Shown: positions 18,138 to 27,900 of the stretch, piece by piece
How positions within the stretch are numbered: position 1 is the stretch's first letter
Layout of the letters: the number at the start of each line of letters is the position of its first letter
NCBI RefSeq assembly: GCF_000738675.1
Contig: NZ_JPUX01000001.1
Coordinates: 3,038,001-3,102,000, forward strand
Source: Serratia nematodiphila DZ0503SBS1
GTDB lineage: Bacteria > Pseudomonadota > Gammaproteobacteria > Enterobacterales > Enterobacteriaceae
Direction: 5' to 3'
Length of the DNA stretch: 64,000 bases
The notes under the pieces: model-generated
Told to the model about the DNA's origin: nothing
Databases searched by the model: none
The model's input: only the letters and a program-made list of their open reading frames with translations
Translations under genes and position numbers: made by a program

Positions 18138-19181
18138 ATGGCACAAGTAATCAACACTAACAGCCTGTCTCTGATGGCGCAGAACAACCTGAACAAATCT
18201 CAGTCTTCTCTGGGCACTGCGATTGAGCGTCTGTCTTCCGGTCTGCGTATCAACAGCGCGAAAGACGATGCTGCGGGTCAGGCGATCTCCAACCGTTTCA
18301 CCGCTAACATCAAAGGCCTGACTCAGGCTTCCCGCAACGCCAACGACGGTATCTCTCTGGCGCAGACCACTGAAGGCGCACTGAACGAAGTTAACGACAA
18401 CCTGCAGAACATCCGTCGTCTGACCGTACAGGCGCAGAACGGTTCCAACTCTTCCAGCGACCTGAAATCCATCCAGGACGAAATCACTCAGCGCATGTCG
18501 GAAATCAACCGTATCTCCGAGCAGACTGACTTCAACGGCGTGAAAGTGCTGAGCAGCGATCAGAAGCTGACCATCCAGGTTGGCGCTAACGACGGTGAAA
18601 CCATCGATATCGACCTGCAGAAAATCGACTCCACTAAACTGGGTCTGGATGGCTTCGACGTGACCAAAAAAGGTCCTAAACTGGGTGCAGAAGTTACCGG
18701 TACCGTAAAAGTTGGTGATAAAGATCTGACTGTTGACGCCATGGCTGCAGGTAAAAAGCTGTTCTCCGGTAAAGATGCTACTGGCAAAGATACCTTCTAC
18801 GTAGAAACTACCGATAAAGGTGTTAAAACTTATAAAGAAGCAACTATTACTGAAGACGGTACAACAGGTAAAGCAAAAATCACCGAAGGCACTACTGACG
18901 TTAAGATGGCAGATCCGCTGGCTACCCTGGACAAAGCACTGTCTCAGGTTGACGGCCTGCGTTCTTCCCTGGGTGCGGTACAGAACCGTTTCGATTCTGT
19001 GATCAACAACCTGAACAGCACCGTTAACAACCTGTCCGCTTCTCAGTCCCGTATCCAGGATGCTGACTACGCGACCGAAGTGTCCAACATGAGCCGTGCC
19101 AACATCCTGCAACAGGCTGGCACCTCTGTTCTGGCACAGGCTAACCAGTCTACTCAGAACGTCCTGTCCCTGCTGCGTTAA
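18138..19181 (+). CDS. fliC: Flagellin FliC
   Basis: FliC is the filament subunit, exported through the flagellar channel. The 347-residue protein has the conserved helical D0/D1 ends (MAQVINTNSLSLMAQNNLNKSQSSL at the start; the C-terminus ends NVLSLLR) and a short lysine/threonine-rich central domain (about residues 175-255). That central part has lower GC and a different codon choice, as expected for an antigenically variable region. A strong AAGGAAAG ribosome site precedes the ATG. Confidence 0.98.
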   Translation: MAQVINTNSLSLMAQNNLNKSQSSLGTAIERLSSGLRINSAKDDAAGQAISNRFTANIKGLTQASRNANDGISLAQTTEGALNEVNDNLQNIRRLTVQAQNGSNSSSDLKSIQDEITQRMSEINRISEQTDFNGVKVLSSDQKLTIQVGANDGETIDIDLQKIDSTKLGLDGFDVTKKGPKLGAEVTGTVKVGDKDLTVDAMAAGKKLFSGKDATGKDTFYVETTDKGVKTYKEATITEDGTTGKAKITEGTTDVKMADPLATLDKALSQVDGLRSSLGAVQNRFDSVINNLNSTVNNLSASQSRIQDADYATEVSNMSRANILQQAGTSVLAQANQSTQNVLSLLR

Positions 19182-19209
19182 TCGTCTCTCCCGATTAACT
19201 GTCGCAAAG

Positions 19210-19235
19210 AAACCCCGCTTCGGCGGGGTTTTTTT
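19210..19235 (+). terminator. Rho-independent terminator of fliC
   Basis: AAACCCCGC, loop TTCG and GCGGGGTTT are followed by a T-run, 28 bases after the fliC stop codon. It is a strong tetraloop terminator. Confidence 0.95.
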
Positions 19236-19363
19236 ATGCTCGCGCACCGCGCGGTTATTACATGGCGCAAATAAAGCCCGTTTTGTGCGACTGTTCAGCC
19301 GATTGGCATTCTGCCCCCTACGCATAATAGCGCTGACTCTCTTATCCGCAGGTTTAAGACATA

Positions 19364-20086
19364 GTGAGCGATCTGTATACCGCCGAAGGCGTGATGGACA
19401 AAAATTCTCTCTGGTTGCGCTACGTGCCGTTAGTGCGCCACGAGGCGTTGCGCCTGCAGGTCAGGCTGCCCGCCAGCGTGGAGCTTGACGACCTGTTGCA
19501 GGCCGGGGGAATCGGGCTATTAAACGCCGTTGAGCGTTATGACGCCCTACAGGGAACCGCCTTTACCACCTATGCGGTGCAGCGCATTCGCGGCGCGATG
19601 CTCGACGAGTTGCGCAGCCGCGACTGGGTGCCGCGCAGCGTGCGGCGCCACGCGCGCGAGGTCGCGCAGGTGATTCGGCAACTGGAACAGCGTTACGGCC
19701 GCCCGGCGAGCGAGACGGAAGTGGCGCAGACGCTGAACATCTCGCTGGATGAGTACCGTCAAATTCTGTTGGACACCAATAACAGCCAGCTTTTCTCCTA
19801 CGACGAATGGCGTGAGGAGCATGGCGAGAACGCGGAACCGATGCTGGAAGGGCATGAAGAGGCCAACCCGCTGCATCATCTGTTGGAAGGCAGCCTGCGC
19901 CAGCGGGTGATCGACGCCATCGAGGCGTTGCCGGAGCGCGAAAAAATGGTGCTGACGCTGTATTACCAGGAAGAGTTGAATCTCAAAGAGATCGGCGCCG
20001 TGCTGGACGTGGGGGAATCCCGCGTCAGCCAACTGCACAGTCAGGCGATCAAACGGCTGCGCGCGCGGCTGGCGAACGATACCTGA
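19364..20086 (+). CDS. fliA: Flagellar sigma factor FliA (sigma-28)
   Basis: FliA directs transcription of late flagellar genes and is held inactive by FlgM until the hook is complete. The GTG start gives 240 residues aligned with E. coli from SDLYTAEGVMDK. Region 2 (VRLPASVELDDLLQAGGIGLLNAVERYD), region 3 and the region 4 helix-turn-helix (LNLKEIGAVLDVGESRVSQLHSQAI) are intact. It targets the promoters seen upstream of fliC and fliD. Confidence 0.98.
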   Translation: MSDLYTAEGVMDKNSLWLRYVPLVRHEALRLQVRLPASVELDDLLQAGGIGLLNAVERYDALQGTAFTTYAVQRIRGAMLDELRSRDWVPRSVRRHAREVAQVIRQLEQRYGRPASETEVAQTLNISLDEYRQILLDTNNSQLFSYDEWREEHGENAEPMLEGHEEANPLHHLLEGSLRQRVIDAIEALPEREKMVLTLYYQEELNLKEIGAVLDVGESRVSQLHSQAIKRLRARLANDT

Positions 20087-20140
20087 CGGCGGAGCGCCGC
20101 CCCCAACTCGATGACTCATGCGACAATCGGACTGCCCCTT

Positions 20141-20650
20141 ATGCCAGGAATACTGTTGAAGAAACGGCCGCTTAGCCGTTACCTGAAAGATTACAAGCAC
20201 AGCCAGACCCATTGCTCCCAGTGCGGCAAACTGTTGGACCGCATGGCGCTGGTGTTTCGCGGCAAGATAATCAATAAAGAAGCCATCGCGCGCATGGATC
20301 AGCCGATCGACGATGCGGTCTGGCAAAACGTGCAGCACGAGCTGACCGCGCTGTGCCGCTTCTGCAGCGAGATTTCCTGCAACAGCCACCCGAGTTATTT
20401 CGACATTATGGCGTTCAAGCAGTATCTGTTCGAACAGACCGAGATGAGTCACAGCACCATTCGCGAGTACGTGGTGCGGCTGCGCCGGCTGGATGAAATG
20501 CTGGTGGCGAGGAATTATCCGGCGGACAAATTCGCCAACAGCGCCAGTCATCAGCGCATCATCGACGATCTGCCTACCGCGGCGCACAACAACTACCGCA
20601 TTGCGCTACGCAAGTACGATCAGTATCTCGCCTGGCAGCGCAGCTACTGA
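20141..20650 (+). CDS. fliZ: Flagellar regulator FliZ
   Basis: FliZ is a DNA-binding regulator that, in enterobacteria, represses sigma-S promoters and modulates FlhDC activity and virulence traits. The protein has RPLSRYLKDYKHSQTHC near the N-terminus and a core-recombinase-like DNA-binding part (TVREYVVRLRRL type motif). I chose the ATG at 20141 (169 residues) because family similarity begins just after it; an ATG at 20111 would add ten residues and neither has a strong ribosome site. Cotranscribed with fliA. Confidence 0.9.
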   Translation: MPGILLKKRPLSRYLKDYKHSQTHCSQCGKLLDRMALVFRGKIINKEAIARMDQPIDDAVWQNVQHELTALCRFCSEISCNSHPSYFDIMAFKQYLFEQTEMSHSTIREYVVRLRRLDEMLVARNYPADKFANSASHQRIIDDLPTAAHNNYRIALRKYDQYLAWQRSY

Positions 20651-20656
20651 GACTTT

Positions 20657-20676
20657 CCCCGGCCGCTGGGCCGGGG
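20657..20676 (+). terminator. Hairpin downstream of fliZ
   Basis: CCCCGGCC, loop GCTG and GGCCGGGG form a perfect 8-base GC stem seven bases after the fliZ stop. The following TCTGCTGTTT is only partly T-rich, so termination may be incomplete and allow readthrough into dcyD. Confidence 0.6.
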
Positions 20677-20774
20677 TCTGCTGTTTCCCCCGTGATAAAG
20701 GATGATTATTCAGTTCACATCTGCTAAATCTATCGGTTATCAGATGTTGATATTCGATTCCCTGGGGGGAAGTA

Positions 20775-21767
20775 GTGAACCTGCAACAACAACTGGCGCA
20801 ATTTCCGCGTCTGGATCTGGTTGGCGTCGCCACACCGCTGGAAAAACTGTCCCGTCTCTCCGATTACCTCGGCCGTGAAATTTACCTCAAACGTGACGAT
20901 GTCACGCCTATGGCGATGGGCGGCAACAAGCTGAGAAAGCTTGAGTTTTTGGCCGCCGATGCGCTGCGGCAAGGTGCCGATACGCTGGTCACCGCCGGCG
21001 CTATTCAATCCAATCACGTGCGCCAGACGGCGGCGGTGGCGGCGAAACTGGGCCTGCACTGCGTCGCGCTGCTGGAAAACCCTATCGATACCCGCGCGGA
21101 AAACTACCTGACCAACGGCAACCGTCTGTTGCTCGGCCTGTTCAACGCCGAGGTGGTGATGTGCGAAGCGCTGCACGATCCGCAGCAGCAACTGGCGGAA
21201 CTGGCGACGCGCCTCGAGGCGCAGGGCTTCCGGCCTTACGTGGTGCCGGTGGGCGGCTCCAATGCGCTGGGCGCGCTGGGATACGTGCAGTGCGCACTGG
21301 AAATCGCCGAGCAGAGCCAACGCAGCAACGTGGCGTTCAGTTCGGTGGTGGTGGCGTCCGGCAGCGCCGGCACCCACGCCGGGCTGGCGGTGGGGCTGCA
21401 GCAGCTGCTGCCCGAAACCGAGTTGATCGGCGTGACCGTCTCGCGCACCGTGATCGATCAGCTGCCGAAGGTGGAGCAGATCCAGAAAGCCCTGGCCTGT
21501 TCGCTGAATATCGACGAACTGGCGCCGATCGCGCTGTGGGACGATTACTTCGCGCCGCAGTACGGCATGCCGAACGAAGAGGGCATGGCGGCGGTGCAGC
21601 TGTTGGCGCAGCAAGAGGGGGTATTGCTGGATCCGGTGTACACCGGCAAAGCGATGGCTGGTTTGATCGACGGCATCGCCCAGCGGCGCTTCCACGACGA
21701 AGGTCCCATCCTGTTTATTCACACCGGCGGTGCGCCGGCGCTGTTCGCCTACCATCCGCAGGTGTAA
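20775..21767 (+). CDS. dcyD: D-cysteine desulfhydrase
   Basis: DcyD is a PLP enzyme that cleaves D-cysteine to pyruvate, ammonia and H2S. The GTG start behind GGGGGGAAG gives 330 residues. The PLP lysine is K52 in [11 protein letters not shown], and the [11 protein letters not shown] loop binds the cofactor phosphate. As in E. coli it lies between fliZ and the cystine importer genes, linking it to cysteine/cystine uptake rather than motility. Confidence 0.95.
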   Translation: MNLQQQLAQFPRLDLVGVATPLEKLSRLSDYLGREIYLKRDDVTPMAMGGNKLRKLEFLAADALRQGADTLVTAGAIQSNHVRQTAAVAAKLGLHCVALLENPIDTRAENYLTNGNRLLLGLFNAEVVMCEALHDPQQQLAELATRLEAQGFRPYVVPVGGSNALGALGYVQCALEIAEQSQRSNVAFSSVVVASGSAGTHAGLAVGLQQLLPETELIGVTVSRTVIDQLPKVEQIQKALACSLNIDELAPIALWDDYFAPQYGMPNEEGMAAVQLLAQQEGVLLDPVYTGKAMAGLIDGIAQRRFHDEGPILFIHTGGAPALFAYHPQV

Positions 21768-21882
21768 ACACCGCGTGTTATTCCATTTTGAACTATATTT
21801 ATAAGGTTATATTCCTTTATGCGGGCGGTTGCACTGTTAAAGTGCTGATATCAAAAAAGATAAACAACATACAGGGGTGTTT

Positions 21883-22683
21883 ATGATGTTTGCGAAAGTT
21901 CGTCGTCAATGGTTGTTGGGCGTGGTGGGTATTGCGTTGGCCGCCGGTGTGACGACGCAAACCTACGCCGCCGATAACCTGCTGCAGCAGGTGAAACAGC
22001 GCGGCACGCTGATCGTCGGGCTGGAAGGTACTTATCCGCCATTCAGTTTCCAGGGGGAAGACGGCAAATTGACCGGTTTCGAAGTGGATTTCGCCAACGC
22101 GCTGGCGCAACATCTGGGCGTGAAAGCCAAGCTGAACCCGACCAAATGGGACGGTATGCTGGCTTCGCTGGATTCGAAGCGCATCGACGTGGTCATCAAT
22201 CAGGTGACGCTCTCCGATGAGCGCAAGAAGAAATATGATTTCTCCACCCCTTACACCGTTTCCGGTATTCAGGCGCTGGTGAAAAAAGGCAACGAAGGCA
22301 CCATTACCAAGCCGGATGACCTGAAGGGCAAAAAGGTCGGCGTTGGCCTGGGCACCAACTATGAGCAATGGCTGCGCGAGAATGTGCAGGGCGTGGACGT
22401 GCGCACCTACGACGACGACCCGACCAAGTATCAGGATCTGCGCGTCGGCCGCATCAACGCCATTCTGGTGGATCGCCTGGCGGCGCTGGATCTGGTGAAG
22501 AAAACCGGCGATACGCTGGCGGTGGCCGGGCCAGCCTTCTCCCGCCAGGAGTCCGGCGTGGCGCTGCGCAAGAATAACCCAGAGCTGCTGGCCGCGATTG
22601 ACCAGGCGATCGCCGAGATGCAAAAAGACGGCACGCTGGCGAAGATCTCCGAAAAATGGTTTGGCGCGGACGTAACTAAATAA
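21883..22683 (+). CDS. tcyJ: Cystine ABC transporter periplasmic binding protein
   Basis: TcyJ (FliY) is the periplasmic L-cystine receptor of TcyJLN. The precursor (266 residues from this ATG; the next codon is also ATG) has a signal peptide cleaved near TYAAD, and a family 3 binding-protein fold including GLEGTYPPFSFQG and KWDGMLASLDSKRIDVVINQVT. The AGGGG site at 21873-21877 decides between the two adjacent ATGs only loosely. Its stop overlaps the tcyL start. Confidence 0.96.
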   Translation: MMFAKVRRQWLLGVVGIALAAGVTTQTYAADNLLQQVKQRGTLIVGLEGTYPPFSFQGEDGKLTGFEVDFANALAQHLGVKAKLNPTKWDGMLASLDSKRIDVVINQVTLSDERKKKYDFSTPYTVSGIQALVKKGNEGTITKPDDLKGKKVGVGLGTNYEQWLRENVQGVDVRTYDDDPTKYQDLRVGRINAILVDRLAALDLVKKTGDTLAVAGPAFSRQESGVALRKNNPELLAAIDQAIAEMQKDGTLAKISEKWFGADVTK

Positions 22684-23345
22684 TGCACGAAAGTATTCAA
22701 CTGGCGCTGGATTCAGCGCCATTTTTATTGAAGGGCGCCATACTAACGCTGCAGCTTAGCCTGGGCGGTATGGCGTTCGGCCTGTTGCTGGGGTTTCTGC
22801 TGGCGCTGATGCGCCTTTCGCCGCTTTGGCCGCTGTCATGGCTGTCGCGCATTTACGTATCGCTGTTCCGCGGTACGCCGCTGATCGCCCAGCTGTTTAT
22901 GATCTATTACGGTTTGCCGCAGTTCGGCATCGAATTCGATCCTTTCCCGGCGGCGCTGATTGGCCTGTCGCTCAATACCGCCGCCTACACCTCAGAAACG
23001 CTGCGCGCGGCGATTTCGTCGATCGACAAAGGGCAGTGGGAAGCCGCCGCCAGTATCGGCATGACCCGTTGGCAAACCCTGCGCCGGGTGATCCTGCCGC
23101 AGGCGGCGCGCACCGCCTTGCCGCCGCTGGGCAACAGTTTTATCGGCCTGGTGAAGGACACCTCGCTGGCCGCTACCATTCAGGTGCCGGAACTGTTCCG
23201 CCAGGCGCAGCTCATCACCTCGCGCACGCTGGAAGTGTTCACCATGTACCTGGCGGCATCGCTGATTTACTGGGTGATGGCGACCCTGCTTTCCGCACTG
23301 CAAAACCGTCTGGAAGCCCACGTTAATCGCCAGGATCAGGAGTAA
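22683..23345 (+). CDS. tcyL: Cystine ABC transporter permease
   Basis: TcyL (YecS) is the inner-membrane permease of the cystine importer. It has 220 residues, about five transmembrane segments and the coupling-loop motif (EAAASIGMTRWQTLRRVILPQA) that contacts the ATPase. The ATG overlaps the tcyJ stop by one base (TAATG). Confidence 0.96.
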   Translation: MHESIQLALDSAPFLLKGAILTLQLSLGGMAFGLLLGFLLALMRLSPLWPLSWLSRIYVSLFRGTPLIAQLFMIYYGLPQFGIEFDPFPAALIGLSLNTAAYTSETLRAAISSIDKGQWEAAASIGMTRWQTLRRVILPQAARTALPPLGNSFIGLVKDTSLAATIQVPELFRQAQLITSRTLEVFTMYLAASLIYWVMATLLSALQNRLEAHVNRQDQE

Positions 23346-23348
23346 CGC

Positions 23349-24101
23349 ATGAGTGCCATTGAAGTTAAGCAATTGACCAAGCAGTTCAAAGGTCAGACGG
23401 TGCTGCATGGGATCGATCTGGCGGTGGACGCCGGTGAAGTGGTGGCGATCATCGGCCCGAGCGGCTCAGGGAAAACCACCTTGTTGCGCTGCATCAACCT
23501 GCTGGAGGAGCCGGATTCCGGCACTATTCGCGTCGGCGATATCCTGATCGATGGCAGCAAACCGTTGAGTAAACAGAAAAATCAGGTCCGCGCGCTGCGC
23601 CAGCAGGTCGGTTTCGTGTTCCAGAACTTCAACCTGTTTCCGCATCGTTCGGTGCTCGAAAACATCATTGAAGGGCCGGTTATCGTTAAAGGCGAGGCGA
23701 AATCCAGCGCCGAACAGCGCGCTCGCGCGTTGCTGGCGAAGGTGGGGCTGAGCGGCAAAGAGGCGGCTTATCCGCGTCGGCTGTCCGGCGGGCAGCAGCA
23801 GCGGGTGGCGATCGCGCGCGCGCTGGCGATGCAGCCGGAGGTGATTTTGTTCGATGAGCCGACGTCGGCGCTCGATCCCGAGCTGGTGGGAGAAGTGCTC
23901 AATACCATGCGTTCACTGGCGGAAGAGAAACGCACCATGGTGATCGTCACCCATGAAATGAGCTTCGCCCGCGACGTGGCCGATCGGGTTATCTTTATGG
24001 ATCACGGCCGCATCGTCGAACAGGGCCCGGCCAAAGCGCTGTTCGCCAATCCGCAGCATCAGCGCACCCAGCAATTCCTCGACAAGTTCCGGAATCAATA
24101 A
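23349..24101 (+). CDS. tcyN: Cystine ABC transporter ATP-binding protein
   Basis: TcyN (YecC) powers cystine uptake. The 250-residue protein has Walker A GPSGSGKT, the signature LSGGQQQRVAIAR, Walker B VILFDEPTSALD and the switch histidine in VTHEM. It lies three bases after tcyL and ends at a strong terminator. Confidence 0.96.
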   Translation: MSAIEVKQLTKQFKGQTVLHGIDLAVDAGEVVAIIGPSGSGKTTLLRCINLLEEPDSGTIRVGDILIDGSKPLSKQKNQVRALRQQVGFVFQNFNLFPHRSVLENIIEGPVIVKGEAKSSAEQRARALLAKVGLSGKEAAYPRRLSGGQQQRVAIARALAMQPEVILFDEPTSALDPELVGEVLNTMRSLAEEKRTMVIVTHEMSFARDVADRVIFMDHGRIVEQGPAKALFANPQHQRTQQFLDKFRNQ

Positions 24102-24104
24102 GGC

Positions 24105-24125
24105 GTCGGGGGTGTTTCCCCCGAC
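24105..24125. terminator. Hairpin between tcyN and hicB
   Basis: GTCGGGGG, loop TGTTT and CCCCCGAC form a perfect 8-base stem between the converging tcyN and hicB genes. No long T-run follows on either side, so it may work as a bidirectional transcript end. Confidence 0.6.
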
Positions 24126-24130
24126 TGCAT

Positions 24131-24544
24131 TCACTCTGCTTTCAACAATTCATTGCGCGCGGCGGCGGCGAGAAATCCGCTGCGGCTGCCGTATCCCGGA
24201 TGTTGCCGAACCAGAGAGTCAATGCGACTTAACAGGCGATGGGGCAACGTGATGTTAATCCGTTCGGCTCGGCCGTCAAATTTATCCATATTGATAGCGA
24301 CCAATAGCCATTGTCCTCCCTCGAAGGATCCCGCATCTTTGGCAAGATGGGCTGCGACGGCATGCGGGCGCGGTAGCGGTTGATTGTCTTCGCTCAACAA
24401 CTCAAAGTGCGCATCCAGTGCGCTTTGGGCATCGGCAAAAGCGTCGTCCAGGCTGGTGCCGGCGAAGTAGCAGCCAGGGACGTCGGGAAAGAAACCGCTG
24501 GCGCTGCCGTTTGATTCTGTATGGATATAAGCGGGATAAAACAT
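24131..24544 (-). CDS. hicB: HicB antitoxin
   Basis: HicB neutralises the HicA mRNA interferase and represses the operon. The 137-residue protein has the partially degraded RNase H-like HicB fold at the N-terminus (SGFFPDVPGCYFAGTSLDDAFADAQSAL) and a ribbon-helix-helix DNA-binding tail (about 90-135; RINITLPHRLLSRIDSLV). It follows hicA after 11 bases on the minus strand. Confidence 0.92.
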   Translation of the reverse strand: MFYPAYIHTESNGSASGFFPDVPGCYFAGTSLDDAFADAQSALDAHFELLSEDNQPLPRPHAVAAHLAKDAGSFEGGQWLLVAINMDKFDGRAERINITLPHRLLSRIDSLVRQHPGYGSRSGFLAAAARNELLKAE

Positions 24545-24555
24545 GGTCTCTCCTG

Positions 24556-24759
24556 TTAACGCGTGGCGATGTGAAGCGCACTTAACCCCGCGTCTTTAAG
24601 TATCTGCCGCAGTGTGCCCAGCTTGAGAGCTTTCTTTGGATGCGGCACGGTGATGATCAGCGCAAAATCGGGATGTTTGAATTGATGGTGGCTGCCTTTT
24701 ACCCGCCGCAATACCCAACCGTGGCTTTCCAGCAGCGCAATCAGTTCTGAACTCTTCAC
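24556..24759 (-). CDS. hicA: HicA toxin (mRNA interferase)
   Basis: HicA is a double-stranded-RNA-binding-fold ribonuclease that cuts mRNA at ribosomes. The 67-residue protein carries the family core, including GSHHQFKHP with the catalytic histidine, and GTLRQILKDAGLS at the end. It starts at GTG with AAGGA ten bases upstream. The toxin-first order with hicB downstream is the classic arrangement, and both genes look intact. Confidence 0.92.
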   Translation of the reverse strand: MKSSELIALLESHGWVLRRVKGSHHQFKHPDFALIITVPHPKKALKLGTLRQILKDAGLSALHIATR

Positions 24760-24843
24760 GATGTTATTGTCCTTAATCTACACACCATACACACTCTCAG
24801 GCAAGAAGATTAATACGCTAACGGCTGACCGGGCTGCGGACAA

Positions 24844-24871
24844 TAAAAAACCCTGCACAAGTGCAGGGTTT
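24844..24871 (-). terminator. Rho-independent terminator of putA
   Basis: A perfect stem (AAACCCTGCAC at 24848-24858, AA loop, GTGCAGGGTTT at 24861-24871) is followed on the minus strand by a T-run. It lies about 50 bases after the putA stop. Confidence 0.9.
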
Positions 24872-24922
24872 GCGTAGCGGTTAGCAAATCAGGCGGCAAT
24901 GTATTGCCGCCTTGAGGATGCG

Positions 24923-27900
24923 TTAACCGATGGTCATCAGGCTGGCGTTACCGCCGGCGGCGGCGGTGTTGACGCTCAGCGAACGTTCGATCAGCAGGCG
25001 TTCCAACAGGATGTTGGTTTCACCGTGAGCGAAGCCCTGCACCGAGACGATGGCGCCGCCGCGCTGCGCGATCTGCTCGCACAGGGTGCGCAGCTGGTCG
25101 GCATCGCCGTGGTAGATGGCGGCGTCGAACTCGACCTTGTCCTGCTGCCAGTCTTTGCTGAAGGCGATGCGCGCCTGCACATCGTTCGGCAAGCGGCGGA
25201 ACAGATTGCGCTGCAGTTCCGCTTCCGGCCACAGCGCACAGCTGCCAACCGCCAGCACGGCGGCCAGCTGGATCAGCGCGTCGGCTTCGTTATCCGCCAG
25301 GCACAGCACGCGTTCACGCGGCAGCAGGGCATAGGTATTGCGTTCGCCGGTCGGGCCCGGCAGCGGACGTACGGTGCCGCCCTGGCCCAGTTCCGCATAG
25401 CGCTGCGCCAATGCCGCCAGTTCGCCGTGCTGGCTGGTGACCGCCCATTTCTCCAGCGATTGCAGCGCACCCAACAGCTGCGGCCGCGCGGTGGCTTCCA
25501 TTGGGCGCTCTTCGTCCTGGCGGTGCAGCGTACGTTGCAGCGCGTCGTCCGGACGGTTGGCCAGCAGACGGTACAGGTACAGCGGGCCGCCGGCTTTCGG
25601 GCCGGTGCCCGACAGGCCTTCGCCGCCGAACGGCTGCACGCCAACCACTGCGCCGACCATGTTGCGGTTGACGTACAGGTTGCCGACCTTGGCGCGTTCG
25701 GTCACCCGAGCGATGGTTTCATCAATGCGGGTGTGGATGCCCAGCGTCAGGCCATAACCGGCGGCGTTGATCTGATCGACCAGCGCGTCCAGATTGTTGC
25801 GCTGGAAGCGCACCACGTGCAGCACCGGGCCGAAGATCTCTTTTTGCAGCTCGTCAAAGCTGTCGAGTTCGATCAACGTCGGCTTGATGAAGGTGCCGCG
25901 CGCCCACTCTTTCTCATCCTGCGCGCTGCCTTTGGCGGCCTGGTACACCTTGCGGCCTTTGGCGCGCATCGCCTGGATGTGGCGCTCGATGCCGGTTTTG
26001 GCTTCGGCGTCGATCACCGGGCCCACGTCGGTAGACAGGCGCTCCGGGTTGCCCATGCGGCATTCGGCCATCGCGCCGCGCAGCATTTGCAGCGTGTGCT
26101 CGGCCACGTCTTCCTGAATGCACAGGATACGCAGCGCGGAGCAGCGCTGGCCGGCGCTGTCGAAGGCGGAGGCCACTACGTCGGTCACCACCTGCTCGGT
26201 CAGAGCGGAAGAGTCGACGATCATGGCGTTCAGGCCGCCGGTTTCGGCGATCAGCGGCGTCGGCCGACCTTGCGGATCGAGACGACCGGCGATGCTGCGC
26301 TGCAGAATGCCGGCGACGTCAGTGGAGCCGGTGAACATCACGCCGCGGACGCGGGCGTCGTTGACCAGCGTCGAACCGACGGTTTCACCCTGGCCTGGCA
26401 GCAGCTGTAGCACGCCTTGCGGAATGCCGGCTTCCAGCAGGATACGCACCGCCTGCGCGGCTACCAGCGGCGTTTGCTCGGCCGGTTTGGCCAGCACGCT
26501 GTTGCCCGCCGCCAGCGCGGCGGCGATTTGGCCGGTGAAGATCGCCAGCGGGAAGTTCCACGGGCTGATGCAGACCACCGGGCCCAGCGGGCGGTGGCTG
26601 TCGTTGGCGAAGTCGTCGCGCACCTGGCCGGCGTAGTAGTGCAGGAAGTCGACCGCTTCACGCACTTCGGCGATGGCGTTGTTGAAGGTTTTACCCGCTT
26701 CACGCACCAGAATGCCCAGCAGGCTTTGCAGCTGGCTTTCCATCAGTTCGGCGGCGCGTTCGAGGATCGCGGCGCGTTCCGTCGGCGGCGTAGCGAACCA
26801 AATTGGGCCGGCGGCCGCGGCGGCGTCGAGCGCGCGGCTGACTTCGCCTTCGGTGGCTTCACGCACGTAGCCGACCACATCGCCCGGCTCGGCCGGGTTG
26901 ATCACCGGCTGCTCCACGCCCTGATCCAATTCGGCGTCGATGATAGGTTCCGCGCGCCACGGATGGCTGGCGCTGGTGAGCAGGGCGCTGGAGAGCGAGG
27001 CCAGACGCTGTTCGTTGGACAGATCCAGACCGCTGGAGTTAACGCGTTTCTCGCCATACAGCTCGCGCGGCAGCGGGATGCGCGGATGCGGCAGGCCAAT
27101 CTGGCCTTCGCTGGCCGCCAGCGCTTCCACGGCGCTGACCGGATCGGCCACCAGCTCGTCGAGCGGCAGGGTGGCGTCGGCGATACGGTTGACGAACGAG
27201 GTGTTGGCGCCGTTTTCCAGCAGGCGGCGCACCAGGTAAGCCAGCAGGGTTTCATGGGTGCCGACCGGCGCGTAGATGCGGCAAGGGCGGTTCAGTTTGC
27301 CGTCGGCCACTTTACCCACCACCTGCTCGTACAGCGGCTCACCCATGCCGTGCAGGCACTGGAATTCATACTGGCCAGGGTAGTAGTTGTTGCCGGCCAG
27401 GTGATAGATGGCGCTCAAGGTATGGGCGTTGTGGGTCGCGAACTGCGGATAGATCAGGTTCGGCACCGACAGCAGCTTGCGGGCGCAGGCCAGGTAGGAA
27501 ACGTCGGTGTACACCTTGCGGGTGTAGACTGGGTAGCCTTCCAGGCCGTCCATCTGGGCGCGTTTGATTTCGCTGTCCCAGTAGGCGCCTTTCACCAGAC
27601 GGATCATCAGGCGGCGGCGGCTGCGTTGCGCCATGTCGATCACCGCGTCGATGGCGAACGGACAGCGTTTCTGATAGGCCTGGATCACGAAGCCGATGCC
27701 GTTCCAGCCGGCCAACTGCGGCTCGAAGCACAGCTTCTCCAGCAGATCGAGCGAGATTTCCAGGCGGTCGGCCTCTTCGGCGTCGATATTGATGCCGATA
27801 TCATACTGGCGCGCCTGCAGGGTCAGTGACAGCAGGCGTGGATAAAGCTCTTCCATCACGCGTTCGTACTGCGCGCGGCTGTAGCGCGGGTGCAGGGCGG

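Noticed and set aside
19274..19306. TAAAGCCC...GCCGATTG as a sigma-28 promoter for fliA
   Set aside because: The two boxes are about 18 bases apart instead of 11, so sigma-28 would not bind well.
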